Source: Deltaproteobacteria bacterium (GTDB lineage Bacteria; Desulfobacterota; Desulfuromonadia; Desulfuromonadales; Geopsychrobacteraceae). From it: a stretch of DNA of 35,406 nt. Position 1 is the first letter of the stretch. Every line of letters begins with the position of its first letter. The stretch covers positions 1 through 35,406 of the forward strand of contig JAJRQB010000059.1 in assembly GCA_024280485.1 (NCBI GenBank), read 5' to 3'. Shown one piece after another: positions 1 through 8,310 of the stretch. Made by a program: the position numbers and the translations under genes. The notes under the pieces are model-generated. The model saw only the letters and a program-made list of their open reading frames with translations. It did no database searches and was not told where the DNA came from.

Positions 1-32
1 ATAATTGCGATGTTACGAATTTCTTGCGACAT
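1..32 (-). CDS. typA: TypA/BipA-like GTPase, N-terminal fragment (gene runs off the left edge)
   Basis: The minus strand reads ATG followed by codons for MSQEIRNIAI and then leaves the window. This matches the usual opening of the translational GTPase TypA/BipA, where RNIAIIAHVDHGKT begins the G1 loop. An AGGG stretch lies about 9 bases before the ATG and can serve as ribosome binding site. The gene diverges from aroK. Only about ten codons are visible, so another translation-factor GTPase such as LepA cannot be excluded, although LepA usually reads RNFSIIAH at this point. Confidence 0.6.
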   Translation of the reverse strand, partial: MSQEIRNIAI

Positions 33-178
33 AAGCTAAACCCTTTATAAATCGTTGTTTTTGCAAAACCGAGCGAGTATGCCAAAAAAGCGCTGCCAAG
101 CCAAGTAAATAAGGTGATTATTAATAAAATATATGTTAGTTGAGTAACAATATCCCCGCCAGCCGTCACCAAGTTAGC

Positions 179-207
179 TTGACAGAGCCACGGCTTTTAC
201 CTATTTT
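179..207 (+). promoter_or_regulatory. Sigma70-type promoter for aroK
   Basis: A perfect TTGACA (179-184) is followed after 17 bases by TATTTT (202-207), four of six matches to the -10 consensus. It lies 40 bases upstream of the aroK start codon on the same strand. Read by eye. Confidence 0.55.
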
Positions 208-246
208 CAGCGCACAGATGCAACCTTCCTCATCGGGAACCGCGAT

Positions 247-762
247 ATGACCAAGAAGAACATCATCCTCACTGGCTTTATGGGGACAGGCAAAAGCACT
301 CTCGGGCGCATGCTCGCTGGAGAGCTTGGTTACGAATTCATTGATACAGACCAGTTGATCGAAGAACGCCTCGATAAGACTATTGCAGAGTTCTTCCGGG
401 ATGAGGGGGAGACGAAATTCCGTAACATTGAAGCAAAACTGGCCCAGGAACTCGCAAACCGCCAGGAGTTGGTCATCGCCACCGGCGGAGGGCTAATGAT
501 AAACCCGGAGAATGTTGCAGCTTTAGGACGGACCGGTCAGATCCTTTGCCTGGTCGCCACCCCAGAAGAGATCCTTGAAAGAATTTCCCTGCAACCCGGA
601 ACCCGCCCGCTCCTGAAAGACCCAAATCCATTACAGAAAATTATCGAGCTTCTGGAGCAACGCGCTACGACCTACGATAAGTTCACTCAGGTTTCAACCT
701 CCAATCAGAGTCAGAAACAACTCGTGGCCGAATTGCTCCAGCATATTAATCAAGAATCCTGA
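247..762 (+). CDS. aroK: Shikimate kinase
   Basis: Phosphorylates shikimate to shikimate 3-phosphate with ATP, the fifth step of the chorismate pathway, in the cytoplasm. The 171-residue length is typical. Visible landmarks are the P-loop GFMGTGKS (residues 10-17), Asp35 and Arg59 of the shikimate site, the GGG turn (80-82), and the lid arginine in GTRPLL (Arg120). The start is ATG with a weak GGGAA upstream and a good promoter 40 bases away. The gene converges on dinB with only two bases between the stop codons. In many relatives aroK sits with aroB or aroC; here no other aromatic pathway gene is visible. Confidence 0.95.
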   Translation: MTKKNIILTGFMGTGKSTLGRMLAGELGYEFIDTDQLIEERLDKTIAEFFRDEGETKFRNIEAKLAQELANRQELVIATGGGLMINPENVAALGRTGQILCLVATPEEILERISLQPGTRPLLKDPNPLQKIIELLEQRATTYDKFTQVSTSNQSQKQLVAELLQHINQES

Positions 763-764
763 GA

Positions 765-1994
765 CTACTGCACACCAACATTGCGGATCCCCTCCGGTCG
801 CCAGGCCGGGGAGATGACATGACTCCCCTTCCCCTTGACCCGCAGCAGATTTCCCGACATCAAGGTAAACTCACCATAACGATCATTGACCTGATCGAGA
901 GCTGCGCTCAACTGCTGGCGACGACGCTCTTCAGGCAAGAGCAGTAATTGGCGTTCACGATGCTGAAGATTAGACAACCGCACCCCGAGTAGCCGGACAG
1001 GGTGAGTCAATAACAGACTATCGAGAATCTTGAGCGCGGCACAATATATCTGTTCACTAAGAGAGATTTCTCCAGCCTGAACCTGTTGCTTACTGAAAGT
1101 CGAAAAGTCTGCGTAGCGCACAGTCAAAGTCACGGTACGACCGGTCACTCCATAACGCCGAGCACGGCGACCGACCATTTCAGAGAGTTGCAGAAGAAAA
1201 CGGGCAATCTCGGCGCGCTCATGAACATCCCGCTTTAAGGTCATGCTATGGCCGACAGTCTTGATCTCAGGCTGCCTCTCCTCCGGCACCACAGGCGAGC
1301 TATCAACCCCCTGTCCCATAAGCGCCAGCCGCTTACCAACAATCCCAAAATGAGCCTTGAGCACGGAGACCGGAAAGCGCCCCAGCTGCCCACAGGTTAC
1401 AATTCCCAACTGATTCAATTTGCGCTCAGTCTTACGCCCAATTCCGCAGAGTTCGCCGATCAATAAATCTTCGAGAACCTCAGCCATCCGATCTGCTGCG
1501 ATAATCGTCAGACCATCCGGTTTCTGCATCTCGGAGGCCAGTTTGGCGAGTAATTTATTCGGTGCAATCCCCACCGAGCAGGTTATTCCAAAACGAACCT
1601 TGATCCGCGACTTGATCAGGTAAGCAATGCGCTGGACACCGCCATAGAGTTTGAGTGAGCCCGCGATATCGAGGAAAGCCTCATCGATCGAAAAGACTTC
1701 GACCAGCGGGGTGTAATCGCGAAAGATCTGGATAATTCCGGAAGAGACATGGGTATATAAGCGGTTATTGGCCACCACCAGTCGCAATTGCGAGCAAGCC
1801 TGTCGTGCCTCGTAAAGGGTCATCCCGGTCTTGACCCCAAAACGACGCGCCTCGTACGAGCCCGTCAGGATAATGGTACGCTGTTTACTACCGACCACGG
1901 CCACCGGCTGACCGCGCAGAGCAGGGTTAGATTGTTGTTCGACTGCAGCAAAAAAAGCATTCATGTCGATATGCATAATCAGCCGCTGAGTCAT
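765..1994 (-). CDS. dinB: DNA polymerase IV (Y-family translesion polymerase)
   Basis: Error-prone polymerase that bypasses lesions during the SOS response. The start is set at the ATG whose ATGA overlaps the stop of the upstream gene, giving 409 residues (MTQRLIMHID); a longer in-frame start at 2021 lies inside the upstream gene. The palm acidic residues are Asp10 and the Asp104-Glu105 pair in SIDEAFLD. The steric-gate position is Phe15 in DMNAFF, where many Pol IV enzymes have Tyr. The helix-hairpin-helix region (IGRKTERKLNQLG) and a little-finger domain follow. RQLLLL near the C-terminus may be a beta-clamp contact. It is the third gene of a lexA operon, so SOS induction is expected. Confidence 0.93.
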   Translation of the reverse strand: MTQRLIMHIDMNAFFAAVEQQSNPALRGQPVAVVGSKQRTIILTGSYEARRFGVKTGMTLYEARQACSQLRLVVANNRLYTHVSSGIIQIFRDYTPLVEVFSIDEAFLDIAGSLKLYGGVQRIAYLIKSRIKVRFGITCSVGIAPNKLLAKLASEMQKPDGLTIIAADRMAEVLEDLLIGELCGIGRKTERKLNQLGIVTCGQLGRFPVSVLKAHFGIVGKRLALMGQGVDSSPVVPEERQPEIKTVGHSMTLKRDVHERAEIARFLLQLSEMVGRRARRYGVTGRTVTLTVRYADFSTFSKQQVQAGEISLSEQIYCAALKILDSLLLTHPVRLLGVRLSNLQHRERQLLLLPEERRRQQLSAALDQVNDRYGEFTLMSGNLLRVKGKGSHVISPAWRPEGIRNVGVQ

Positions 1995-2236
1995 AAGGCT
2001 TCCACCTGTTGCAGACTCCAACAGCCACTGGTCAAATTATAGATCAACTCATAAAGCGCGCCGTCATCAGTGACATGAAAATGGAGAAGCTCGACTGTAC
2101 CACTCCGCTCACGCCAGCTGTTCGTAATCTCACGAATACGATACTTACGCCGGTTCAGATCAAACCAGACCGGTTGAATACGTCCGCCTGGACCGTGAAT
2201 GACTCCAACTCGAATGTTAACGTTGCAGGTAGTCAC
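1991..2236 (-). CDS. Small DUF6504-like protein in the SOS operon
   Basis: An 81-residue protein starting with GTG, with GGAG about 8 bases upstream and three bases after the lexA stop. It overlaps dinB by ATGA. The pattern is a Trp/Tyr-rich small beta fold: PVWFDLNRRKYRIREI, then a W-R-E-R turn, HFHV, a GALYELIY strand and a CWSLQQV ending. This resembles DUF6504, a family I recall beside Y-family polymerase or ImuB/DnaE2 genes. Position between lexA and dinB argues for a role in damage tolerance, possibly as a polymerase accessory factor, but no biochemical function is known to me. The family assignment is from memory of its W/Y spacing and is moderate. Confidence 0.7.
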   Translation of the reverse strand: MTTCNVNIRVGVIHGPGGRIQPVWFDLNRRKYRIREITNSWRERSGTVELLHFHVTDDGALYELIYNLTSGCWSLQQVEAL

Positions 2237-2239
2237 GAT

Positions 2240-2848
2240 TTACTCCAACGCCCGAATGATTCCAGTTACCTTACCGAGGATGCGAACCTCTCCATCCTCG
2301 GGGCGCAGAATAATTGGCTGCAAAGAGGAATTTTCCGGCTGCAGCCGGATGCGCCCCCGCTCGCGAAAGAACCGTTTTAAGGTCGCCTCACCATCGAGCA
2401 TAGCGACCACAATATCTCCATTCTCCGCAGTGGCTTGCGGCCGAATAATCGCCAGATCACCGGGCGCAATCTGAACCTCGATCATTGAATCACTCTTGAC
2501 CCGCAAGACAAAGGAGCCCTCGCCACGCACCAGCGACGGATCGACGCACAGGTGCCCCTCAATGTCTTCCAGCGCCTCCGTCAAGCCCCCCGCAGCGACG
2601 CTGCCAACCAATGGCAGCGACAAGGCCGAGGTCGAGCGGCCAGCGAGCACAATCCCACGCGAGAGGCCCCGACTGCGGACAAGAAAACCCTTCTTCTCCA
2701 GCGCCGACAGGTGCCGGATCACTCCCAAATTTCCGCGCACCCTGAGATGCGTTGCGATCTCCTGCAAGGTCGGGGCATAGCCATTCTGTTGCAGAAAGAG
2801 AGCAATAAAATCAAGGACCTGCTGTTGACGCGACGTAAGTATCTGCAT
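2240..2848 (-). CDS. lexA: LexA repressor (SOS regulator, S24 self-cleaving)
   Basis: Represses DNA-damage genes and is inactivated by RecA-stimulated self-cleavage. The protein has 202 residues, the usual length. The N-terminal winged helix-turn-helix (residues 1-65) has recognition-helix text VRGNLGVIRHL, unlike the SPNAVEEHL type of E. coli, which fits a different operator. The cleavage bond is Ala86-Gly87 in VAAGG; the catalytic dyad is Ser121 (SDSM) and Lys158 (ATLKRF). It is the first gene of lexA-DUF6504-dinB. The ribosome binding site GGTGAGG lies within the right arm of a large palindrome just upstream of the ATG, so control probably acts there. Confidence 0.95.
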   Translation of the reverse strand: MQILTSRQQQVLDFIALFLQQNGYAPTLQEIATHLRVRGNLGVIRHLSALEKKGFLVRSRGLSRGIVLAGRSTSALSLPLVGSVAAGGLTEALEDIEGHLCVDPSLVRGEGSFVLRVKSDSMIEVQIAPGDLAIIRPQATAENGDIVVAMLDGEATLKRFFRERGRIRLQPENSSLQPIILRPEDGEVRILGKVTGIIRALE

Positions 2849-2850
2849 AG

Positions 2851-2900
2851 AAGTGCCTCACCGAATAGTTACTTTAAGGTAACTATTCGGTGAGGCACTT
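2851..2900. repeat. 50-bp near-perfect palindrome over the lexA promoter
   Basis: Two 22-base arms (2851-2872 and 2879-2900) are exact reverse complements, separated by the six bases TTTAAG. The arm begins AAGTGCCTCACCG and ends AGTTAC. It lies between the -35 hexamer and two bases before the lexA start codon, and it covers the putative -10 and the ribosome binding site. The inner part GTTAC-N6-GTAAC has the size of a LexA half-site pair, but the arms are far longer than a normal 14-20-bp LexA operator. Confidence 0.9.
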
Positions 2901-2905
2901 GTCAA
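2876..2905 (-). promoter_or_regulatory. Putative lexA operon promoter
   Basis: On the minus strand a perfect TTGACA (2900-2905) is followed after 18 bases by TACCTT (2876-2881), a weak -10 with three of six matches. Transcription would start near 2869, in the middle of the palindrome. The mRNA would then carry only one arm, so the palindrome would act as DNA rather than as an RNA hairpin. This depends on the weak -10 being correct. Confidence 0.45.
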
Positions 2906-2950
2906 TGGTTATGTCCGGCTAAATTTTACCTAGGAAATTGGAAAAAGATC

Positions 2951-2985
2951 AAAAAAAGCCCCACATCAAAAGATGCAGGGCTTTT
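2951..2985 (-). terminator. Rho-independent terminator after the lipoprotein gene
   Basis: On the minus strand, AAAAGCCCTGCATC pairs with GATGTGGGGCTTTT around a TTTT loop and is followed by a run of T. It lies 24 bases after the stop of the lipoprotein gene and upstream of the lexA promoter. The A-run on the other side would let it work in both directions. Confidence 0.85.
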
Positions 2986-3008
2986 CGACAGCATAAAAAC
3001 TGTACCTA

Positions 3009-5039
3009 TCAGTCAACCGTAACCGGAATCGAGAATGGGAAGGTACTCCCCAGCCAATTAACCGTAACCTCTAAAGTTCCGACCTTCGGAAGGTCAGCGT
3101 CCCCTGGGCTGTCATCGGTAATAGTGACCGAATTAACAATTGGCCCAGGGACAGAGGTGTCGAGAATAGTAACTGAATCAGTCCCGCTGAGGCTACCGAC
3201 ATCGGAGCTAACAGCCACCGTAGTCCCAACGATCGGGGTATTGAAGTTCAAATCATGCACCGAATAAAAAACGGTCTCACTGGTGCCGTCAGCAACGGTA
3301 ACCGAACTGCGCGACAGTACAATGATTGGACTCCCAGTAATCAACAACTTGATCGGGCTGGAAATCCGCTTATTATCATCCCATGCACCATTCTGACCAT
3401 CAAAGATACCATCCAAATTCCTGTCGACAATCAGGTCCTCGAAGGTCGAATCATAAGGAGTTCCTGCGGCTTCATCTGCTGGCAGGATATCAAAGTTATC
3501 ATCATCTTTTTCAAGGTGGGTATCATCGTAAGTATCTTCAAATGTCTCGCCAGAGTCGTAGGTGCCATTAGCGTTGGCATCGGTGAACTCCTCTTCGCCG
3601 CCAACCTCGGCAATAATCGTACACAGACCATCCCGCGGGTTGTTGCCGTTGGTGATCAAGCCTGCCCCGAAAATAGTCTCATAGGTCAGAATCCTGCTAT
3701 TTACAACAGCGCAAACATCACAGTTCGCCGCAGCTGCGCCGGTGTAGATATCGACATCTTGCGGATCGGGGTTTTGGGTTCTGAATACGACCGTCCCCTC
3801 CCCTACGACATCAAGACTTACAGATCCGTCGATTGCGCCACATTCAGAAGAGAAAGAAACCGAAGTCCCATCCAAAACATTAAAGTTGCCGTAGCGATCA
3901 GCAATGCGCGCCGTAATATCAGCGGTTATCCCATCAAAGGCAAAACCTTCGAGATTCTTAACACTCGTCGACAGGGAGAAATGCCCTGCGGAGGGCACTC
4001 CACCACCAACAGCAATTACACCACTCGATGTTTTCAGCGATGGATTATCGACAACAGTCGCAATCACTGTCACGGTACCCGGAATCGTGCCGCTGTTCAG
4101 GATCGTTTCGACAATCCCATTCACAGTAGAAGATGACAAACTAGTCAAAGACTCGCCACCGTTAGGGCCCGACAGGGTAAAACTCACCAATTTGCTGCCG
4201 TTAACGGGTTGCCCCGCAACATCCTTAACCAAAAATTTGATTAGGGAGGTTTCCACACCACCCGATCCCTGAAGAACCACAAAACGCGGATCCGCCGAAA
4301 GAAACTCGATACTACCAGCCACCGCAGCAAGGACACCTATAGTTGCCGTGCCTGGTGTGGCGAGTCCCGATGTCGCAGTAACAGTCACGTTACCGGAGCC
4401 AGTATCGCTAGCGGAGAAGGTTGCCTGAGCAATACCGTTGATGGTCGTTGCCGACGAAAAAATCGATCCCAATCCGGAATTATCTATCGCGAAATTCACC
4501 ACCGTCCCATCCGGCATCAGAGCGTTAGAAGTGTCGCGAACCTCAGCCTGAACGTTAACAGTCCCCCCGACCGTTACACTTGTAGGGCTCGCTGACACTG
4601 ATATTGAATTTGCAACCGCCTGGGTTGGATCTGCGACCTGGATGGTGACGCTACCAGATATAGAACCAGAGGTCGCGGTAACAATAACATCGCCGACAGT
4701 ACTTGCGGCAGTCAGCGGCGTCGACAGGGTGCCTGTGGTGGTTGAGACAATCGGTATCATGGAAGCAAGACTGTTACTAAGGCTAAAGGTAACCGTGTTG
4801 GCCTCGGTGGTGATAAGTTGTCCACCAGAATTGAATAAATTTACGGTTATGGTAGAGGTCGCGCCAAAGCTGAGCACTTGCGGGCCTGCCAAAACTTCAA
4901 CCAGGAAGACATCGGACACGACTGGAGGGACCTCCACAGGAGTTGTATCCACAGGAGTTGTAGTCGCACCATCCTGTGTCCCACACCCAAATAACAACAG
5001 CAGCAGCAAGACCATCAGAAATTTATAAATTTTTATCAC
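3009..5039 (-). CDS. Large lipoprotein with bacterial Ig-like (invasin/Big-type) repeats
   Basis: A 676-residue envelope protein. It starts with GTG preceded by GAGGAGG. A hydrophobic signal ends in the lipobox LFGC (Cys at about residue 19), so it should be lipid-anchored. A Pro/Thr/Val linker (TTPVDTTPVEVPPV) follows, then about three to four Ig-like domains of 90-110 residues, each with a VTVGGT- or LSFGATS-type strand and a VTVTATSG ending. From about residue 475 to 560 an acidic insert contains DANANGTYDSGE and DRNLDGIFDG, which resemble calcium-binding loops. A final Ig-like domain ends the protein. Such proteins usually act in surface adhesion or as structural spacers; no enzyme motif is visible. 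It is monocistronic, between two terminators. Confidence 0.8.
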   Translation of the reverse strand: MIKIYKFLMVLLLLLLFGCGTQDGATTTPVDTTPVEVPPVVSDVFLVEVLAGPQVLSFGATSTITVNLFNSGGQLITTEANTVTFSLSNSLASMIPIVSTTTGTLSTPLTAASTVGDVIVTATSGSISGSVTIQVADPTQAVANSISVSASPTSVTVGGTVNVQAEVRDTSNALMPDGTVVNFAIDNSGLGSIFSSATTINGIAQATFSASDTGSGNVTVTATSGLATPGTATIGVLAAVAGSIEFLSADPRFVVLQGSGGVETSLIKFLVKDVAGQPVNGSKLVSFTLSGPNGGESLTSLSSSTVNGIVETILNSGTIPGTVTVIATVVDNPSLKTSSGVIAVGGGVPSAGHFSLSTSVKNLEGFAFDGITADITARIADRYGNFNVLDGTSVSFSSECGAIDGSVSLDVVGEGTVVFRTQNPDPQDVDIYTGAAAANCDVCAVVNSRILTYETIFGAGLITNGNNPRDGLCTIIAEVGGEEEFTDANANGTYDSGETFEDTYDDTHLEKDDDNFDILPADEAAGTPYDSTFEDLIVDRNLDGIFDGQNGAWDDNKRISSPIKLLITGSPIIVLSRSSVTVADGTSETVFYSVHDLNFNTPIVGTTVAVSSDVGSLSGTDSVTILDTSVPGPIVNSVTITDDSPGDADLPKVGTLEVTVNWLGSTFPFSIPVTVD

Positions 5040-5110
5040 AACGCCTCCTCTTTGTGTTCATTACTCAATCCTGAGCTAGAAAAATCTCAGCAAAATCTGC
5101 TTCATTAGTT

Positions 5111-5126
5111 GACGATCGGACTATTC
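5111..5126 (-). repeat. Copy A of a 16-base motif shared by two upstream regions
   Basis: On the minus strand this reads GAATAGTCCGATCGTC, and it ends 72 bases before the lipoprotein start codon. A copy with one mismatch lies at a similar distance upstream of the zinc-containing M16 peptidase gene (8311-8326). It may be a binding site or chance. No confident promoter is seen in the roughly 290-base gap 5040-5333 that holds it; the terminator of the M16 pair lies at the gap's other end. Confidence 0.3.
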
Positions 5127-5249
5127 CGAGTATCTGGGTAAAAATAAACTTGATAAATAACAAAGCGTTAAGATAATGCCACATTTGTTTTAGGTTTGAA
5201 AGTAATAAATGGCTAGATCAATAACCGAATCAGGGGATCTAATTTACTA

Positions 5250-5287
5250 AAAAATAGGGAGTAAGCAAAATTTGCCTACTCCCTATT
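5250..5287 (-). terminator. Rho-independent terminator of the M16 peptidase operon
   Basis: The two halves AAATAGGGAGTA and TACTCCCTATTT form a long stem (about 17-19 pairs, one mismatch) with a short A/T loop. On the minus strand it is followed by TTTTTT. It lies about 45 bases beyond the stop of the second M16 gene. Confidence 0.88.
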
Positions 5288-5333
5288 TAAACTAGCTCAC
5301 ACAGAACGAGACGCTCAGTTGACCTTCAAACAA

Positions 5334-6758
5334 CTATTCTACTCCAAGATCGACATTTTCGACCGGCATCCCCAAAGCTGCCGCCGGATCCTGTTCGAAG
5401 TCATTGCGACGACCAACAAGGACAATCTGCAATTGATCGGGACGGAGATATTTCTTGGCGACCCGTTGCACATCTTCAGTCGTGACATCAGCAATCTTTT
5501 GTCGGTATGACTGCATATAATCTGGCGGATAATCGTAAAAATCGAGCCGTTGCTTGCGGGTAACTATCGAATGACTATTATTAAACGCAAAAACAAAACT
5601 GTTAATCAGACTCTCCTTGGCTGTCTGTATCTCACTGTCAGATACCGGCATATCGATCATTTCCTGCATCTGTGCCCGCATCAAACTAACGACCTCAAGG
5701 GTAGAATCACATTTAGTCTCACACTTAGCAATAAACAACTCAGGGAGAAGTCGGCCGATCTGAAAGTAGGAGTAGACAGAATAGGTCAAACCGCGATTTG
5801 AACGAATTTCTCGCATCATCCGGCTGTTAAAACCGCCACCACCCAGGATATAGTTCGCAACTTTAAGTGTCATCGCATCAGGATTGTTCTTATCGATACC
5901 TGGCTGGCCGATCATGATCGTAGTTTGCGGGATATCCTTATCCGCTATTGAAATCCCACCTTTTTGCGCCATCTCTGGTAACGCAGGGGGAACAAGATTT
6001 GGAAGTCCTGTCGTCTCCCATCCCCCCATTGACTGCACTAACAAGGTTTTCAGTTCATCGAGACTGATATCACCAGAGACCGCGATCGACGTGTTATTCG
6101 GCTGAAAATAGGTCTGATGCAGACGTAGCAGATCTTCACGCTGAATCTGGGCCAGAGTCGTTTTCTTAGCGACACGACCAAAAGGATGATCACGGTAGAT
6201 TGACTGAGCCAGTGTGCGGCCAGCGATAGAACCAGGATCATCGTTGCGGCGACGTACTCCTTCAATTAAGCCCTGACGAGCGACTTCGATTCGTTGCTGT
6301 TCAAATTTGGGTTCGCGTAAAATATCCGCCAGGATATCAACACTCTGAACCAGGTCCTGTCGCCGCATCGACATATCGATCGTATAGGCGTAAGAGCTGC
6401 TGGTGACCGCCAGATCAGCAGCCATATTCTCGAGAGTCTCTTCAAGTTCTTGTGGCGACCGCTCCCCTGCCCCACCAGTCTGCAATCCCGCAACAAACAG
6501 ATCTGATAGACCGGTCAACTCGGCTGGATCGTAAATCGAACCACCGCCGATCATTGTGGTCATTTCAACCAAAGGAAGGTCATGGTCTGACCGAAGATAA
6601 ACTTCGATGCCATTATCAAGGGTTAGATGTTCGACTTGCGGAAACTCAAACTCTAACTCAGGAAAGCTTAAAGCATCGGGGCGAACCTGTTGCGGCAGGG
6701 TTGAGGCACTGCAGGCGGTAAGCATCAACAACAGGGTGGTCGTTAAAAGTAACCTCAT
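5334..6758 (-). CDS. M16-family peptidase-like lipoprotein lacking the zinc motif
   Basis: A 474-residue protein with a lipoprotein signal (MRLLLTTTLLLMLTACSAS, Cys16). It has the M16B two-repeat fold, with conserved text such as NRGLTYSVYSYF near residue 330. At the place where active M16 enzymes have HxxEH, this protein reads TGLSDLF, so the zinc ligands are missing. The neighbouring upstream gene keeps the motif, and the two overlap by four bases. That is the usual arrangement of an M16 heterodimer with one catalytic and one substrate-holding subunit. It probably sits on the periplasmic side of a membrane. It is the last gene before a terminator. Confidence 0.9.
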   Translation of the reverse strand: MRLLLTTTLLLMLTACSASTLPQQVRPDALSFPELEFEFPQVEHLTLDNGIEVYLRSDHDLPLVEMTTMIGGGSIYDPAELTGLSDLFVAGLQTGGAGERSPQELEETLENMAADLAVTSSSYAYTIDMSMRRQDLVQSVDILADILREPKFEQQRIEVARQGLIEGVRRRNDDPGSIAGRTLAQSIYRDHPFGRVAKKTTLAQIQREDLLRLHQTYFQPNNTSIAVSGDISLDELKTLLVQSMGGWETTGLPNLVPPALPEMAQKGGISIADKDIPQTTIMIGQPGIDKNNPDAMTLKVANYILGGGGFNSRMMREIRSNRGLTYSVYSYFQIGRLLPELFIAKCETKCDSTLEVVSLMRAQMQEMIDMPVSDSEIQTAKESLINSFVFAFNNSHSIVTRKQRLDFYDYPPDYMQSYRQKIADVTTEDVQRVAKKYLRPDQLQIVLVGRRNDFEQDPAAALGMPVENVDLGVE

Positions 6759-8230
6759 TTTTCCACCTCACGTTGCAATATAGCCACTGTCCGATTCGTA
6801 GCCGTTAGATAACGATTAGCAAAAGCGATCAACTTTGGGGGATCGATAGCTTCAATCTTTTCTGCATAATCTGTCAGATACTGCCAACTACCAATCACAG
6901 CGTAACTTGAAAGTAATCTGGCCAGGCCATTATTACTGCGCATCTGACGCAGGTTATCGGTAACCAATCGATTACGGGCACGCTTCAGTTCAGTAGAGGA
7001 AACCGGCTCGCTTTTAAGCTTATTCAGCTCTTCATAGATTGCCGCTTCAACCTCTGCAACTGTGTGTGGGTGACGGGGAGTCGCTTCGACGACAAACAGA
7101 TTGTTATAGCGGCTGCCCGGGGCACCGTAAATTTCGACATTGCTGGCTAACTGTTCTTCAACAACCAGCCGTTTATATAAACGAGAGGTCGGGCTGCCAG
7201 CAAGAATATTCATCAGCAAGTCGGCACAATAGTCATCCAGATGCGGCATTGCTGGTTTATGGAAAGCGATCGACACATTGGGTTCAGCATCAAAATTGAT
7301 CATAATTCGTTTTTCACCACGCTGTGGTGGCTCAACATCAACGACCTGAGGGACGGGGGTACCAGCTGGAATCTTAGAGAAATACTTCTTAACCAGTGCC
7401 AAAGCCTCTTCTGATTTAAAATCACCGACCAGAGTAATCACCATATTAACCGGCCGATAATAACGACTAAAAAAATCGCGAGCTTCTTCAAGAGAGAGGT
7501 TGGCAATATCTGAGTCCCAGCCAATCACCGGATTTCGATAGGGGTGGACAGTGTAGGCGTTAGAGATCAAAGCCTCGTAGAGAAGCCCGGAAGGGTTACT
7601 TTCGTAGGAACGCCGCCGTTCTTCACGTACCACTTCGCGTTCGGTATAAAACTCACGTAAGACTGCATTCTGCAGCCGATCCGACTCAATTGAGGCCCAT
7701 AGCTCCAGCTTGTTAGATGGCAAGGAGATCAAATAAGTTGTCTGATCCTTACTGGTGAATGCGTTGTAACCAACACCGCCATTCTCCGAGTAAATACGTG
7801 AAAATTCATCCTTAACTACATACTGCTTATGTTCCTGTTGAAGATCTTTCAAGCGAGCCCGCAAGACCTCAATTTCTTTCTGATCAATGACTGAAGTATT
7901 TTTCAGCAGATCAATTCGACTCCCAACGATTTCAATCTGATCAAGCAACGGTTTCTCAGCCACATAATCTTTGGTCCCAAGGGTCTTGGTCCCCTTGAAC
8001 AACATATGTTCTAACAGATGAGCAATCCCGCGATTCTGGGCCCCTTCATTGGCACCACCAACCCGAAAGCTGATAAAGGCGCTGACTGTCGGTGCATCGT
8101 GCCGCTCAAGCATCAAAAGGGTCAGTCCATTCTCAAAATGTTCTTCGTGAACCCGCTCGGCAAGATGCGCAGCATACAGGGGTTGGCTCAACAGAAGAAA
8201 TAAACTCAGGAAACAGATCAAGCGATACAT
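6755..8230 (-). CDS. Zinc M16-family peptidase, exported catalytic subunit
   Basis: A periplasmic metallopeptidase of the pitrilysin/insulinase family. The start was placed at 8230 because GAGG lies 6-7 bases before that ATG, while the ATG at 8245 has no such site. It has a signal peptide (MYRLICFLSLFLLLSQPLYA), then the HxxEH motif HLLEH (His71, Glu74, His75), and a downstream Glu in the SIESDRL region as likely third ligand. Between residues about 95 and 140 it carries a charged, coiled-coil-like insert (KNTSVIDQKEIEVLRARLKD) that shorter M16B peptidases lack. It is 491 residues long and overlaps the inactive partner by ATGA. Substrates are unknown; cleavage of small peptides is typical. 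Confidence 0.92.
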   Translation of the reverse strand: MYRLICFLSLFLLLSQPLYAAHLAERVHEEHFENGLTLLMLERHDAPTVSAFISFRVGGANEGAQNRGIAHLLEHMLFKGTKTLGTKDYVAEKPLLDQIEIVGSRIDLLKNTSVIDQKEIEVLRARLKDLQQEHKQYVVKDEFSRIYSENGGVGYNAFTSKDQTTYLISLPSNKLELWASIESDRLQNAVLREFYTEREVVREERRRSYESNPSGLLYEALISNAYTVHPYRNPVIGWDSDIANLSLEEARDFFSRYYRPVNMVITLVGDFKSEEALALVKKYFSKIPAGTPVPQVVDVEPPQRGEKRIMINFDAEPNVSIAFHKPAMPHLDDYCADLLMNILAGSPTSRLYKRLVVEEQLASNVEIYGAPGSRYNNLFVVEATPRHPHTVAEVEAAIYEELNKLKSEPVSSTELKRARNRLVTDNLRQMRSNNGLARLLSSYAVIGSWQYLTDYAEKIEAIDPPKLIAFANRYLTATNRTVAILQREVEK

Positions 8231-8310
8231 GCCATACCTCAACATAAGAAAAGCAGGAAGGGTAAATACTTATACGAATACTACCCCATCCTGCAGCGCG
8301 CTGGCTAGAC

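Noticed and set aside
3255-4136. 293-residue plus-strand reading frame
   Set aside because: It lies opposite the Ig-repeat lipoprotein, has no recognisable motif and mirrors that gene's codon pattern.
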